29,300 bases of DNA from Stenocarpella maydis (taxonomy: Eukaryota > Ascomycota > Sordariomycetes > Diaporthales > Diaporthaceae): assembly GCA_002270565.1 (NCBI GenBank), contig NQMI01000262.1, forward strand, positions 1 to 29,300. The letters run 5' to 3'. This document shows, piece after piece, positions 10,130-22,600 of the stretch; positions within the stretch are counted from its first letter, which is position 1, and the number at the start of each line of letters is the position of its first letter. The position numbers and the translations under genes are program-made. The notes under the pieces were generated by a model, which had not been told where the DNA came from, ran no database searches, and worked only from the letters and a program-made list of their open reading frames with translations.

Positions 10130-13100
10130 TTAGTTGTTCGTGCCGAATGACGGCTCGTTCGTACAGCTGAAAACGTTGATGTGGTGGTCCCCCCTCGCTG
10201 CCGCGCCCATGACCATGCGGTGTGGGTGGAAGGCTGTTGCAGAGATGGGCGAGCCGCGATTCTGACCCAGGAAGCTTGAGTATGGTTCTGAGCGTGATAG
10301 CTCCTTGCCGTGGAAGTTGAACACCTTGACGATGTGTGCCGAGGTACCACTGTAAGTAAAGATATCATCAGTATCGCATACACACGCACGCGCGCACACG
10401 GTCTCCAAGGGCTGGGGTGGAAGGGGGGGGGGGAGGCGCGAGGGATGGTCAGTAACTTACACAGAGAAGACTGGCAAATGCTCATGGACACTCGCCGTCC
10501 TGAGGACATCCTTTGTCGTCTGGAACACCTTCAGGGGTTGGTCCTTGCGGATGTCCCACAGCCGGACCTTCCCGTTCCTCGATGCTGAGACAAGCTCTCT
10601 CTGCCCGCCCCGCTGCATGTGCACGCTGCGTATCCATTGCCTGTCAGGCTCATCCTTCCACTTCCGAACCATTGCGTCTTGCGGCTTTAACCGTGGGTCA
10701 AACACGCGCACGGCGCCATCGCCGAACCCAGCAACAAATATGTTTCCTGTCATCTGGTCCGAGGTCAAGGATGTGACACAGCTGCCAGACCGCGCGGGGA
10801 TGTCCATGATGCACGTCTCCGCGCTGGCATTCCACACCCGTATCACCCGCACGTCGCCCGCAACCAGAACCGTGCCGTTGACCTGAAGCCAGTCAAAGAC
10901 CATGCCCGAGTTGACGTTGCTCGCGACCATGTGCGTCAACGCTCGCCACGAAGACGCAAGCTCCGGTTTCTTGTCCTTGAGGTGAGCCTCGTCGTCGGAT
11001 GGGGCATAATTGCGGTAAATCCGTATGACGCCGTCTGAAGAGCCGGTCATGAGGAACGCCTGGTCGTCCTCATTGATAAACTTGATATCACCAATCTTGG
11101 AGCCCTCCGGATTACCGTTTGAGAACCTGCTCTTCCGCTTCTGCAACTTCCAGTCCCACACATAGACCGTGTTGGCGTCGTCCGCGACGGCCAGGTGGTC
11201 TTCAAACTGATGGAACGTCATCTTTGACGGCTGAGCGCCGTTGTTGATCAGCGCTATTTGTTGATTCCATTTGTGCGATCCGGCATGAGACTTTTGGGGC
11301 TGCGTCTCGCGAAGAATGCTCTCGTTCCTTGACCGTCTCCACAGCCGCGCATTATACTCTACGCTGCCAGGCTCCTCGGCCTCGTTAGGCTTCATTTGCG
11401 GCTCTCTGAAATACTCGATTGACCAGTCTAGGAAACCGCTCGACAGTGGAAGCGTCGGGACTTCCTTCATGTCGCGCTCCTCAAACCCGGCGGACACGGG
11501 TTCTTCTGCAACGTGGTAGTTGGCAGGCGCCTGTGACTGCTCGTTCTGTTCCGGAGGAGCATCCGGCAGACCCGTCCTATTCCTCAATGAGCCTGTCCTG
11601 GTAGCCACCTGTGAGGGCGCTGGTGTCGCCAGCGTGTTCGGACTGTCCGCAATGGACCCTAGCCCAAAAATCGTACTGAACGTCCTCTTCAGCAGGCCTG
11701 GAGAAGCGGGCACTGACGTATCAGAGGCTACCGATAGGTTCGTGTTGGTCCGCTGGTGAGAATGCTGGTTCCTCATGTAGGTGCGCTTCGTGCGGCGTTG
11801 TATCTCCTCCATGAGATTCTGCGCTTGCGCCCCGACGGCAGAGTGGAGCAATGTGTTGTGCACATAATCCGTGACGATGGTTGCATCCTTTTGCACCTCA
11901 GGATGGGGGTCCACGCTCATTATCATGATGTGCTTCCAGGCGGCTGCGATGACGGTATTGTTCGAAAAGCCCTCCGCCTGAGGCTTGATGGAGCCATCCT
12001 TGTCCCGATTTGCTGGCCGCGCATAATGCAGCAGCATGTTCTGCCGATCAACAACGTCGTCTCTGGGCGGGTAGAGGAGGTACTCCCTTTCCTCCAGCAA
12101 ATGCTCATAGGCCGTGACAACGAACTTGCTCTCGTACCGGAGGACGAAATGAGACAGAAAGACCAGCAGCTCTCGCCGGACCATCGGACTCCCATCGTTT
12201 GTCATGTCTAGCAGCGTCCAGGTAATCGCTTCCTCTATCCTCTGTACTTCAGCGGTCAAGTCCGGGATACCGATGAAGGTCGTCATGGCAACAAGCATAG
12301 CCGCCCGAACCTCGCAGCACTGGTCCTTGGTCAAAGCAGAAAGCTTCGTGGGCGCACCCTCCCTTATACCCCTCCATTTCGCCTCGGGCATCTTTAGCCA
12401 CAGCTGGCTGAGGCATAAACACGACCACTGCCGTAATAGCGGGTTGTCTTCGTTCTGTAGATAGTGTAGACAGTACGACATGATGTCGGTTTGGTTGCAG
12501 ACGACTTGCCCAGGCTTGTAGTCCTTGCAGAGCATGGCGAGAATGAATGCACACATGGCCTTGTGCTCATCGCTGTTGGTTACCACAAGCACCTCTGAAG
12601 GCTTCAGTATCTGTGCAAAGTAGTTGTAGCCGCTGTCCTTGATCAGGTCCTGTTGGCATGTAATGTCAACAGCCAGCACGCGGGCCCATATGTAGACCAT
12701 GACCGGTTTCAATTCGGCATGGGTAGATTGGAGCAATTTGAGCACGTAAGGGAAGATGCCAATGCTGAGTGAAAGCTGGACCGCCCAAGGACCGAGGTCC
12801 AAGAACCTGCCCAGCAGAATCAGCGCCCTCACCCTATGTTGCTGGCTCAACAAGACTTGGAGGACAACAGGTAGCTGCTCCGGAGGTCTCTGCAGCATCG
12901 CATCTCCTCTTGTGAGGTAGACGTCGAAGGCTGACAGTTGATCCGTGAAGAACGTCGAGCTCTGATATTCGTATTCGATGCCCTCTGTCTCCTTCCTCTC
13001 CAAGGCCGGTAACTGAGAGAGTGCCATGTCCACTGCCAAGTCCCAGCTATCCCACAGGGGATGATGGTGGGTGTCCGGCAGCTTCGGGTAGGATTCGGGG

Positions 13101-14829
13101 TGGCACCCATATACCGACATGATCCTCTGAGCCAGGAGGAAGTTGCGGAACAGAGCAGCGACCATGAGGTCCTGTCTGAAGAATTTCCTGAAGAGATGCC
13201 GTGGCAGCACAGTCCAGGCTATCGTGTCAGTGATGGCAGTGAAGATCCAATTCAGCTCGCCCAGGGGAGTGCGTCTCTCTTGAAGACGGCCCGGGAGCTT
13301 CTTGGCTCGTTCAGGGGTGAGGTCCTTGTTGAGCGGATTCTGGAGGGCAAAGAACCACAGCGCCATCTCTATTGGCGTGGTCAAACACGAAGTGAACAGG
13401 TCCGCGGGAAGCCGTGGATTCGTCGGCAGGTTCTCCTTGACCGCGCACGCCGCCAGGTGAATGTAGGGCCTGAAGTTCGCCTTTTCGTAATTTGGGTCTC
13501 GTGCGGCCAGTTCCTCCTGCTCCTGCTCGTGTTTCTCAACGAAGCGGTGATAGTTGCTCAAGATGTTCCCAGCCTCGGAGCAGTCCCAGACGAATATTGT
13601 GGGCGCCGACAGCCACTGCTGGAGGTCGTATAATGACACTGGGATGTATTGGGTGTAATTCTTATTGAAAACCCAAATCTCCCCCGATGCCGTCGGCTTC
13701 GGCACGCCATGACCGTTGTAGTGCAGCAGCACTCGCTCATCCTTTGCATTTCGGCGGAGGGAAATGCAGAACTTCTTGGTCTCCTCGACCGACGGATCCA
13801 AGTATTGCTTATATCTTGTCCTGATGGCGAGTGTCTCGTACTGAGCCTGCAATGACTTGCCGATATTTTCCAGAGCTTTCTGGACCGGTGGCACTGTTGG
13901 GTCCTGCCACGCCTCCAGCTTGGCGCCTGGGTTCGTCTTTAACTGGTCCGGGGGCTCAACTCCAATGTTGAGGCACACAGCAAGGGCTGCAGAGACTGTT
14001 TTTAGACGGTCTCTCATCCGCCAGTCCTGGATGTTAAATGGCTCTTCCTTTGGCTTCCCCGTCGTCTCGTGTCTCTTGTCTGTAAAATACATGTACCAGC
14101 CCTGGGGATGAACAAACGAGTTAGCATATGTTTGCTCTATCTGTAAGAGTAACTTGGTGGCGGGTCCCATCTTGGGTGCGACGGCAGCGGATCCACGGGC
14201 GGGCTAGGATCGCACACAGGCCGCCCCAACCCCCCGAGGTACATATGGAAGCTGGCAGCCGGTCACGTCGAACAGGGACTCGCACCGCTTGGGCAGAGCA
14301 CTTTGGCTGACCAGCAAGCCAGGTTCCGCGCCTGCCGCGCAGGGGCTGACGCTGAGCCGAGGGGAGTTACAAGACGACCTGCAAAAAGGCTAGGTCGCGG
14401 AGCGGTAGAGGGGACGAGACCCACATTAGCAAGCTGGGATATTATGTCCTCGCTCTGGTAGTGTCCGTCGAAGCCGTGCCTGGTGCCGAAGTCCTCGGCA
14501 ACGGCAATGGCCTGCTCATCGTTGGAAGAGTCGGTGCTGGTGTCTATATGTAAGCCGCGGGACGGGTGGTCGCTCTTGGACCTCGTCAGTGGCGGCTTCT
14601 TCGGCCTCTGCGGGGCTTGAGGGAGGTCGGAGGGATGGGCGCCATTGGGCTTGTTGTTGTCATCGCCGGGGGCGCTCGAGGGCCGCTTGTGGTTGCTTGT
14701 CGAATTGCGGCGGTGGTGGCCGTTTTCTGTTTGCGGGCGCGGCGCGGCGGACTTTGGCTGGTGGTTAGAATGGGCGGCGGCCAGGTTGATGACGCCCGCG
14801 CCCGAGGAGGAACGCACGGCAGTAGGCAT
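10130..14829 (-). CDS. kog1: Kog1/raptor, scaffold subunit of TOR complex 1
   Basis: Kog1/raptor binds Tor kinase at the vacuolar or lysosomal membrane and presents substrates, coupling nutrients to growth. The minus-strand model has exons 14829-14425, 14101-10461 and 10349-10130, giving 1421 residues, normal for fungal Kog1. Intron 1 (323 nt) has donor GTGGGT, branch GCTAACTC and acceptor CCCCAG; intron 2 (111 nt) has GTAAGT and TTACAG. The N-terminus (1-125) is Ser/Pro/Asn-rich and disordered. The raptor signature WYMYFTDKRHETTGKP starts exon 2. The raptor N-terminal caspase-like domain follows (about 225-320) with LLHYNGHGVPKP (His about 266) and VWDCSEAG (Cys about 309). Next come HEAT/armadillo helices (about 480-870), a low-complexity linker, and a C-terminal WD40 propeller (about 1050-1421) whose last blade is in exon 3 (ATAFHPHRMVMGAA). 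The start ATG at 14829 opens the frame that splices to the signature. It is divergent from the Tea1-like gene across 4.8 kb. Identity is secure; the exact N-terminus is less so. Confidence 0.96.
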
Positions 14830-17800
14830 GGTGCCCGAGGTGGGATTGGCGACGGCGGAAGCTGGTTTACGGGGACGAGGACTGGTTGGGACCCTGAGAG
14901 CTGTTGGAAGTGGCCTCGGCGGTCTTGCGAGAGCAAGAGGGGCGCAGGCGGGTGGGCGGTGTGGTGCGGTTGGCCAATATTGAGTCGAGGCGTGGCCGCG
15001 GTCATGAGGAAGGCGCCGAGTATCGCAGGTCGACCATCATAGGGAGGGGTATCAAAGACCTCTCCTGTCGCCCACAGCGGCAGCGAGCGGAAGGGTGCAG
15101 TGCGGTGCGTGGTGGTGCAGCGAGGAAGTGTATTAAGTTCCTGGAGCGGTCGAGTCCTGTGGAGGTGCGGTGCGGTTGCGGCTCGGCTCTGGATGACCGC
15201 ACGCGACAATGGGTCAGTCGGTCAGTTCTGGCTGGGGTTGGTCGGCCTTGGGTAGGAAATCAGACGGCCGGGTTCTGGCTAGAGCAGAGCGAGCGAGCAC
15301 TGGGCAGCTGTCCCGCGCCCGCACCGCATGCCGGATGGTGACTGACCCACAGCCTGCAAGCTACAGCAGTTCAGCACCTTGCGAGTGCGAGGCTGCGAGG
15401 CGCGGCACAGGCAGACTAACCGCAGACGGGGCCACTCGAGCGGCAGCACAGTAGTCCAAAGCCCACCGGCTACTGCTGCCAACCCATGGGATTCAGAATA
15501 TTACTGTGCCTGATGACAATGACGGGCTCAGGCCATTTTCTTACAGAGACATGGTATATACCGTAGTCCGCGGAGCATTTGAAGCGCCATTGCGCAAAAG
15601 TCAATGGCGGGCAGACTCGACCTTGCGCAAACAACAAGCTGCCCGCTGACCCAAACCTTGAAAGTTATAGTGCTGAGTCAGAGTAGCGAGTCCACTCCCG
15701 GATCTCGTCCCCAAAATGGACCCGTCCTTCTTCGTATCGATAACGATAACAACCTGCTTGCTCGTGCCCTTTCTGTTGCTTCGAGAAGCATTCTGCCAAG
15801 CTTGTGGAGTGTCATAACCATGGAGTTGATTATTCGGCTTGTCCGCCACGGACCTTCTTGCCGTCTGTAATGAGCCGGACCGAGCAACGAGCAACACCTG
15901 TCCGTCCAGTAGGCTGAGCCCCAGATTGCTTGAAGCCGGCTTGCAGTTGGTCTGGCTGGCCTATATTCCTAGGCTGGTGACGTGCTCCTCGCTTTTTCAC
16001 GGACGCGGTATTGCACATCGAACAAGCCTCATACTTCCGTCATCTTGAATAGGGTTTTGCCGAGCGCGTGGCCACCTGGTGACATCATCCTGCTCATATG
16101 CCATGCAGATTAAACAAAGCCATGACAGCCTCTGCTTGAAATTTAGTATAGACGAGGTGTAGTGCCAGCTCGCCGGCCTTCCGTTGCGCTCAGGCAGTCC
16201 AGGTCCCTCCAGGATTGAATGTGTTGTCAACCATGGGACAAGGCCGCCCTCAGAATTTGTGATAGTACAATCATACGAGTACGACTCTCAATGCCCATCA
16301 CAACAAATGACGCGTCTGCCAATATTTCACCCCAAGCTCACTTCTAGCATAAACCCCTTTCACCGCGAAGAAATTGATACCGTAACACGGGCGCTCGTTT
16401 GGGAAAGGTGGGTTTCCCAGCTAATAGCAACAGAGCCAGCCTCCCTATGCAGAGTACCAATCAACGCCTAGGTCTAGAGGCGACGGGACACTTGTGGAAG
16501 AGGCTAATGTAAATCCCCAGGTCTGCTCGTCTGAAACGGGTACTGCACTGTAGTAAATTTCGATCAATAGTTGTGGAATGGAAACAAAAACTCCACACGA
16601 ACCACACCAATGACTCGAAACTCCGGGGGATGTTTATGTCTGCGCTGCACAAGGGCAACGACCTGGTGTCACCACCCCACAGTCCACGTGGACAGGAGTT
16701 GGTGAATCAGATCGCCGGTGTGTCGCCAGGTTGGCGATGTTTTGAAGGTTTCCTTTGATGCGCGTCCGCCTATCCTCAGTGACAGCCGGGGAACCTGAAA
16801 CGCGCGGCGGGCGTGCTGGAGCTTACAACACGCAGCTAGCCGCAGTCTCCCAACAGTCGGCGCCGGTGGTATCAGAACCCGCAGGCACTGCGGGCCGGGA
16901 GGATTAGGAGTGTCCGCCTCAGGGAGCAAGAACCAACGAGGCTCGTCTTCTGGGATGCAAGCCCATCTGAACCCGGACGAAACACCGGCGGTGGCAGTGG
17001 AACGGCGCGCAGCAGCACTGCAAATCGCATGCTCGGGAGGGCGTGAGAGGACAGCCTCTTATCGGCGGAGATCAATGCGGGTGCCTGACTCCGAAGGCGG
17101 CTCAGAGATGGGATGGGAACGGCCATGATACGTTTTGGATATAAGACCGCAGCCCTATAGCCTAGGCCTGGTCGTCTCTGAACGTGAGATGACCATCTAG
17201 AAGAGCGCTGATGTGGCATACCCGGATGTTGGCGGCACATTGATGGGCCCGCCAGGATATCGGGGACGGTCTGGGCGCCCTCGGATTTTATTTATCAGGT
17301 CGATGGGATGGAGCAGCGAATTTCGGCTCAGCAGAGGCGAGTGGATCTAGTACGGGGAGCAGATTGCTGGCCGGCCGGCTACGCTGACCAGGTTGGCTGG
17401 CCGCCATGTGCAATAGATACACCCCTGAGGGAGACCCCCGACCAGCAAAATTTCCGAAAGGCTCCAAGGCTGAACGTTGCGCTCGCTTTTCGTGGACGCT
17501 TGAGCCCCTTTCGCTTGGTGTCTTCGCTCCCGTAGCGTCATCCGGATACAAGCGACAAAGTCGCCCGATAACGCAATTAGTCTGTCTTTTGGAGGGGGAG
17601 GTGGCCCCGTTTGCACCAAAAGCATAAGTACATACACACTTAGGGTGACGACGGCCTTGGTATTGAAGTAGCGCTGATGTGCCGACCCAGTGGACCGATC
17701 GATGGAGCGCAAAAGGAGCTGGCTGTGTGATCCCGAGTGAAACAAAATCACCACCACTTGCTTTGATTACACCGCATTACACCGCACCGCTCCGCCTTTT

Positions 17801-18564
17801 GGGGTCCAAAAACCCACCCGGGCAGCCAAAGGATCGGGTGGTAGCAGAAGCAGCCGGCCGTCCCTCCTCATCAAAGCAGCCTTGTCTGACAGGTTGGGGC
17901 TTATTATAGAAACAGCCGGCCAGAAAGAGCTGGGGGGTGGTGATGGGCCGCTAGCAACGAGTGCGGGTGGTATTGGAGCGGTGCCGAAGACGGGGTCAAA
18001 GAGGGCGAGCGTGTCTGTCGTCGGCTCACATAGCAAAGTAGTGAAACAATGGCACGATGATGGCCTTGCCCTCCCTTATTATTGGGGGAAGTAAGTAAGC
18101 TCGCATGCGTCTTCCCCCACACCTAAGACTCCTCTCTGGGCCATGTCCTTGTTGACCTTGCGACTGGTGCGTGGGCACCAGGAGGCAGAGTGCAAGGAGC
18201 TGGACGAGGTTGCCGTTGGCTGATTGGGCAGGAGAGGCCGCCCCATCCCCGTTTTTTGATCGCCATAGGCCCAGGTATGGAGGGCGTGGGTGGTGGTTTG
18301 TATGGCAGTGTACTATGGGTGGCATGGATGGTATGGATGGTTTGGAGGGCACACTACATGGAGGTGCCTGGGTTTGGTACGCTAGGCACATACCAGTCGA
18401 CCTTATACTAGGTACACCCGTATAGTTAGTCTATCTGTCTGGACAGTAGGCACTCCCGAGAAAACACACAGACAGAGCGTGGACGTGCAGATGCTGCAGG
18501 CCGAGGACGGGCGGGCCAGCCCTGCATCATTGTCGTTATGCCGTAGGCCCAGGGTATGTACCTT

Positions 18565-18595
18565 ACCCACATACCTAGGTTGTGGGTAGGTATGT
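18565..18595. repeat. overlapping inverted repeats (hairpin-forming)
   Basis: ACCCACA (18565-18571) pairs with TGTGGGT (18581-18587), and overlapping it ACATACCT (18569-18576) pairs with AGGTATGT (18588-18595). Two alternative stem-loops therefore share the same left arm area. The site lies in a cluster of TACCTA- and GTAC-containing words upstream of the Tea1-like gene. A role as a transcription-factor site or a remnant of a small inverted-repeat element is inference only. Confidence 0.5.
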
Positions 18596-18870
18596 AAGTA
18601 CTCCGTACTCAAGTACTATGGTATACCCCAGGGACCCAGCAGGGCCAGGGAACAGGCAGGTCCACCGGTACCTCGTGCCATGCGCTCTACAGCATACGGG
18701 AATAGGTACCTGTCTACCTACCATATCGTTGCCCAATCTGCCAGTCTGTCTGCCCGAGCACACCTTTTTTTGCTCTTGTCCCCGTCGCCCTCACCCACCC
18801 TAGCCCTGTCAGTCCGTCACCTCGCGTCGCCTGTCCGTCCGCAACTCCTGTGTCCCTCCACTTGTTGCCC

Positions 18871-18898
18871 CTGCTGCTGCTGCTGCTGCTGCTGCTGC
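18871..18898. repeat. CTG trinucleotide tract, about 9 copies
   Basis: An uninterrupted run of nine CTG units plus one base lies about 760 bp before the Tea1-like start codon. It is outside any supported coding region and is probably a length-variable microsatellite in the promoter or distal leader. Confidence 0.9.
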
Positions 18899-19055
18899 GA
18901 CACTACCGCCGCTGCACGCATCGGACCGGAACTATAGTCTTTTTCTCGCTCTTGCTAACCTGCTGCTCCCCTTTCACACCGGTTGACCTTTCCACAAACC
19001 ACCACGGCCGACCGACCGACACCTCCCACCGTCCTCCTCGACCTGCGCACGCACC

Positions 19056-19082
19056 ATGATGAACGTTATCCTAATGACTTAG
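19056..19082 (+). promoter_or_regulatory. possible short upstream ORF in the Tea1-like leader
   Basis: An ATG in good context (CACCATGATG) opens an 8-codon frame ending at TAG 19080-19082, about 575 bp before the main start. If the transcript begins upstream of it, scanning ribosomes would meet it first and it could damp translation. The transcription start is unknown, so its presence in the mRNA is unproven. Confidence 0.3.
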
Positions 19083-19362
19083 TTGCTCCTGTCATCCCTA
19101 TTGTCTTTTTTCTATTTTATTTTGTTCCCTTGAACCGCCCTTGCTGTTTCATCATTGCTGCTCCAGCTCGACTGCGTTCGAGACGGTCGGATTCACGCTT
19201 GCAACAGTTGTCGTCTCCTCGTGTGAGTGTCGCTTCCTCATCCGGGGCGGCACCACCAAAACTCATCCCCCCCCTTAAAAAAAAATAAAGTGCGTGGTTG
19301 AGGCCCGAACAATCAGAGACAAAGCCAAACGCCAACTTTCAACCGCTTCATCTTGCACACCA

Positions 19363-19563
19363 ATGTCCCCCCCGGCCCAGCCTTCGCCAGCCTCGAACAT
19401 ACTCTGCACTCCACCCGCACCCTCCCGCTGCGGCCCTGACTGCTCACGCGAGTCCTCCCGCTCCCGCTCCCGCTCCAGCGACCACCTGTGCCCTGCGCCC
19501 CGTCGTCGTCGCACCGAGTCTCCTACCTCTCTCCGAGGCCGCCTTCACGGTTACCACGATTAG
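19363..19563 (+). promoter_or_regulatory. possible 66-codon upstream ORF in the Tea1-like leader
   Basis: An ATG at 19363 opens a 66-codon, Pro/Ser/Arg-rich frame ending at TAG 19561-19563, 94 bp before the main start codon. Its composition simply reflects the C-rich leader, including a CTCCCG-type hexamer run around 19457-19477, so it is not a protein gene by itself. It would be a translational regulator only if it lies in the mRNA and is not removed by splicing. Confidence 0.3.
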
Positions 19564-19657
19564 CCTCCGGGCTGCAACCTCTGCCATCGACCCGGCCCTG
19601 GCCATTTCCAGCCCAAGTCGCGTCGACCATTCTGCGCCCGCCCTATAGACGCCCGCC

Positions 19658-22600
19658 ATGGCTTTCCTGTTCAAATCAAAGAAACACCAGGACAGGGCAC
19701 TGGCAGGAAGTCGAGATGGCCCAAACAGCTCTCAGGGATCAGTCCAGAGCCCCGATGCTCGATCCCGCGTCGTCAGGGAAGAGAAGGGTCCAACCCACAG
19801 GTCAACACCAACCGGGAGCGTGAATTCGATCGACAACGATATCAGCAATGCGAGCCCAGACCAGGGCTTCAATCCCGGCCCACCACGCCGGGCACAAACG
19901 GGCGAGCCGCCTTCCCAGGCGCCGCCCGATACGCAACAACAGGTGAGCATTGATGCGCGCCCCAGCTGGTCGCCTGCAGGGTCACTACGTTTCGGCGTGT
20001 CTGTGAAGACTAACCTGCCCGCAATAGTATCGAAACGGTCCCTCCCCACCAAACCCAAACTCGTCGCTATATCCGTGGTCGCAAAGGAAACTTAACTTCA
20101 CCTCGTCCCACCCCGGACCCTTTCCTCGCTATGGCGCAGCTGCCAACGCCATGTCGTCCAAGGAAGGCGACATGTACGTGATGGGTGGATTGATAAACAG
20201 TTCCACCGTCAAGGGTGACCTGTGGATGGTCGAGGCTGGTGGCAGCTTGTCATGCTATCCACTCGCCACGACCGCCGAAGGCCCGGGGCCAAGGGTTGGG
20301 CATGCCAGTCTGCTCGTTGGCAACGCCTTCATCGTCTACGGCGGTGACACCAAGATTGAAGAGAATGACTCCCTCGACGAGACCCTGTATCTTCTGAACA
20401 CATGTATGTCGCATGCCCTGCCCTCCCGGCCCATGTCGCGAATGAACGGCCACGAGACTAATGACCTATACAGCCACACGACAGTGGTCGCGATCTCTGC
20501 CCGCCGGTCCGCGGCCGTCTGGGCGTTATGGACACACTCTAAACATATTAGGGTCAAAGATCTTCATCTTCGGAGGCCAAGTCGAGGGCATTTTCATGAA
20601 CGATCTGGCGGCTTTTGATTTGAACCAGCTGCAGATGGCTAACAATCGGTGGGAACTGCTTATCATGAACAGTGACAGTGGTGGTCCTCCCCCGGGCAAA
20701 ATTCCGCCCGCGAGGACCAATCACACCATGGTTACTTTTAATGATAAGATGTACCTGTAAGTTCTACCTTCACCCTTCTCAATGCGCATTCTCTAACCCA
20801 AATTAGCTTCGGCGGTACAAACGGCTTCCAATGGTTTAATGATGTCTGGGTATACGACCCTATGTCCAACTCGTGGTCGCAACTGGACTGCATAGGGTAC
20901 ATACCTGTGCCTCGCGAGGGACATGCCGCGGCCCTAGTTGACGACGTCATGTATATCTTTGGAGGTCGGACTGAAGAAGGAGCCGACCTGGGTGATTTGG
21001 CCGCCTTCCGAATTACATCTCGCCGGTGGTATACCTTCCAGAACATGGGTCCCTCTCCGTCGCCTCGGTCCGGTCACTCGATGACAACTGTTGGCAAGAC
21101 CGTAGTGGTTGTTGGCGGAGAGCCAAGTCAAGCTGCACCCCCAGTTAACGACCTCTCTCTTATCTACCTGTTGGATACGACCAAAATCCGCTACCCAAGC
21201 GACTCGCAGATCCAGTCACAGTCGCAGAGGGCTCCTGGGCGACGCCCAAGCATGGCCGAGTCCCCCTCGTCGTACGGCCGGCTGCCCTCCCGTGACGGCT
21301 CACAGGGCCCGCCAGGGCAGGGGAGACTGATGGGCGCGCCCAAGGAAAATGCCGGTATCAACAGCCCCAGGGGCATGGGCACTCCCGATGGAGGTCTCGT
21401 CAACGGCCAGCCCGGGCCAGGCTCCCGTGGCCCTAGGGGCCCGCCACCCGTTACCCTCCCACCGAGCGGGCCTCCGCCGCAGGGTCAACCACCGAGACCG
21501 ACCGTAAACACTGGGGCCGGCCAAAGACCGGGCAGGAATGCGTCTGTGGAGAGGAATGAACTGGCAGGGGCCGCACCAGGCCCGAACGGCCAGAATCCAT
21601 CGCCAATCTCCCAACAGAAGGACGTCGAAAGCCCGGTCGTGAATGGACGCCGAACACCGACGACACAGCCGACCAAACCTGGCCCAGGTGGCGACAGTGC
21701 GCCTGCAGAAACACCAAAGGCTTCGCGCAGCGCACGCCAGCGGGGTCAGGGCTCTGTTGATAGCACAACAGAGCCGAATTTGAAAAACATGGTGGCTTCG
21801 CCCGCTTCTAGGTCTGTTGGGCCCGCCGCCCCGGCCTCGAAACCTGAACCAGGATCCGCTCCTGTACGACCAGCGTCACCCCCACCGCCGACGCGGCAGG
21901 CCAGCAACCCCATGTCCCGAAGATCGTCTATGCGAAATTCCCAGACGGTGGCAATTCTCAAGGAGCTTGATGCAGCGCGTAACAGGAATGCGTGGTACGC
22001 GTCAGAGCTTGAGCTGGCGCGGAAAAACGGATATACCCCGAATGCTTCCCTGAGCCCAACCCTTGACAGCCGGGCAGCCGAGACATTTGACGAGGACGAC
22101 AGACCCCTCATCGAGGCGCTTTTGGCGATGCGAACGGAGGTAGCTAACGTGCAGGCATCTCTCGACAAGCAGGCTGTGCTTGCCGCCAAGCACATCGCAG
22201 AAGCAGAGAAGCAGAGAGACGCAGCCATCCAGGAGGCCGTCCACGCCAAGGCCAAGTTAGCAGGACATCTCGGCAGTGCGGCCAACTCGCCCCATCTTGA
22301 TAACGAACGTGACGAGGACGAACGTTCGAACGAACTAGGCCGAAAGCTTGCCACTGCGCTCAATGCCCAGAGGGAACTGCAAAACGCTTTGGATCGGATG
22401 TCTTCAGAAGCTGAGTCTGAGAGACGTGCCCGCAGGATCGCGGACGATACCGTGGCGGCTGCAGAAAAGCGGATGGCCGCCCTCGAAGCATACAAGCAGC
22501 AGACCTCGTCCGAGCTCGAGCAACTAAAGGCCGAATTGCACCTGGTGCAGCGAGAAGCACGGGAGCAATCTGTACTCGCGCACGAGTCACAGGCAGCCCT

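Larger units (their letters stand above)
14830..19657. other. 4.8-kb divergent intergenic region between kog1 and the Tea1-like gene
   Basis: This holds both promoters. The kog1-proximal part (about 14830-15500) is GC-rich. The middle (about 15500-18000) shows many short overlapping frames but no conserved motif, splice-supported gene or tRNA. From about 18370 it becomes rich in GTAC-containing short repeats, and from about 18740 to 19657 it is strongly C/T-rich on the plus strand, as expected of a fungal promoter and long 5' leader. An unrecognised non-coding RNA gene or a small multi-exon gene cannot be excluded. Confidence 0.5.

Noticed and set aside
16872..17757. Overlapping 120-136 codon frames in the kog1/Tea1-like intergenic region
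   Set aside because: Neither strand shows a conserved motif, codon periodicity or plausible splice-linked exons.
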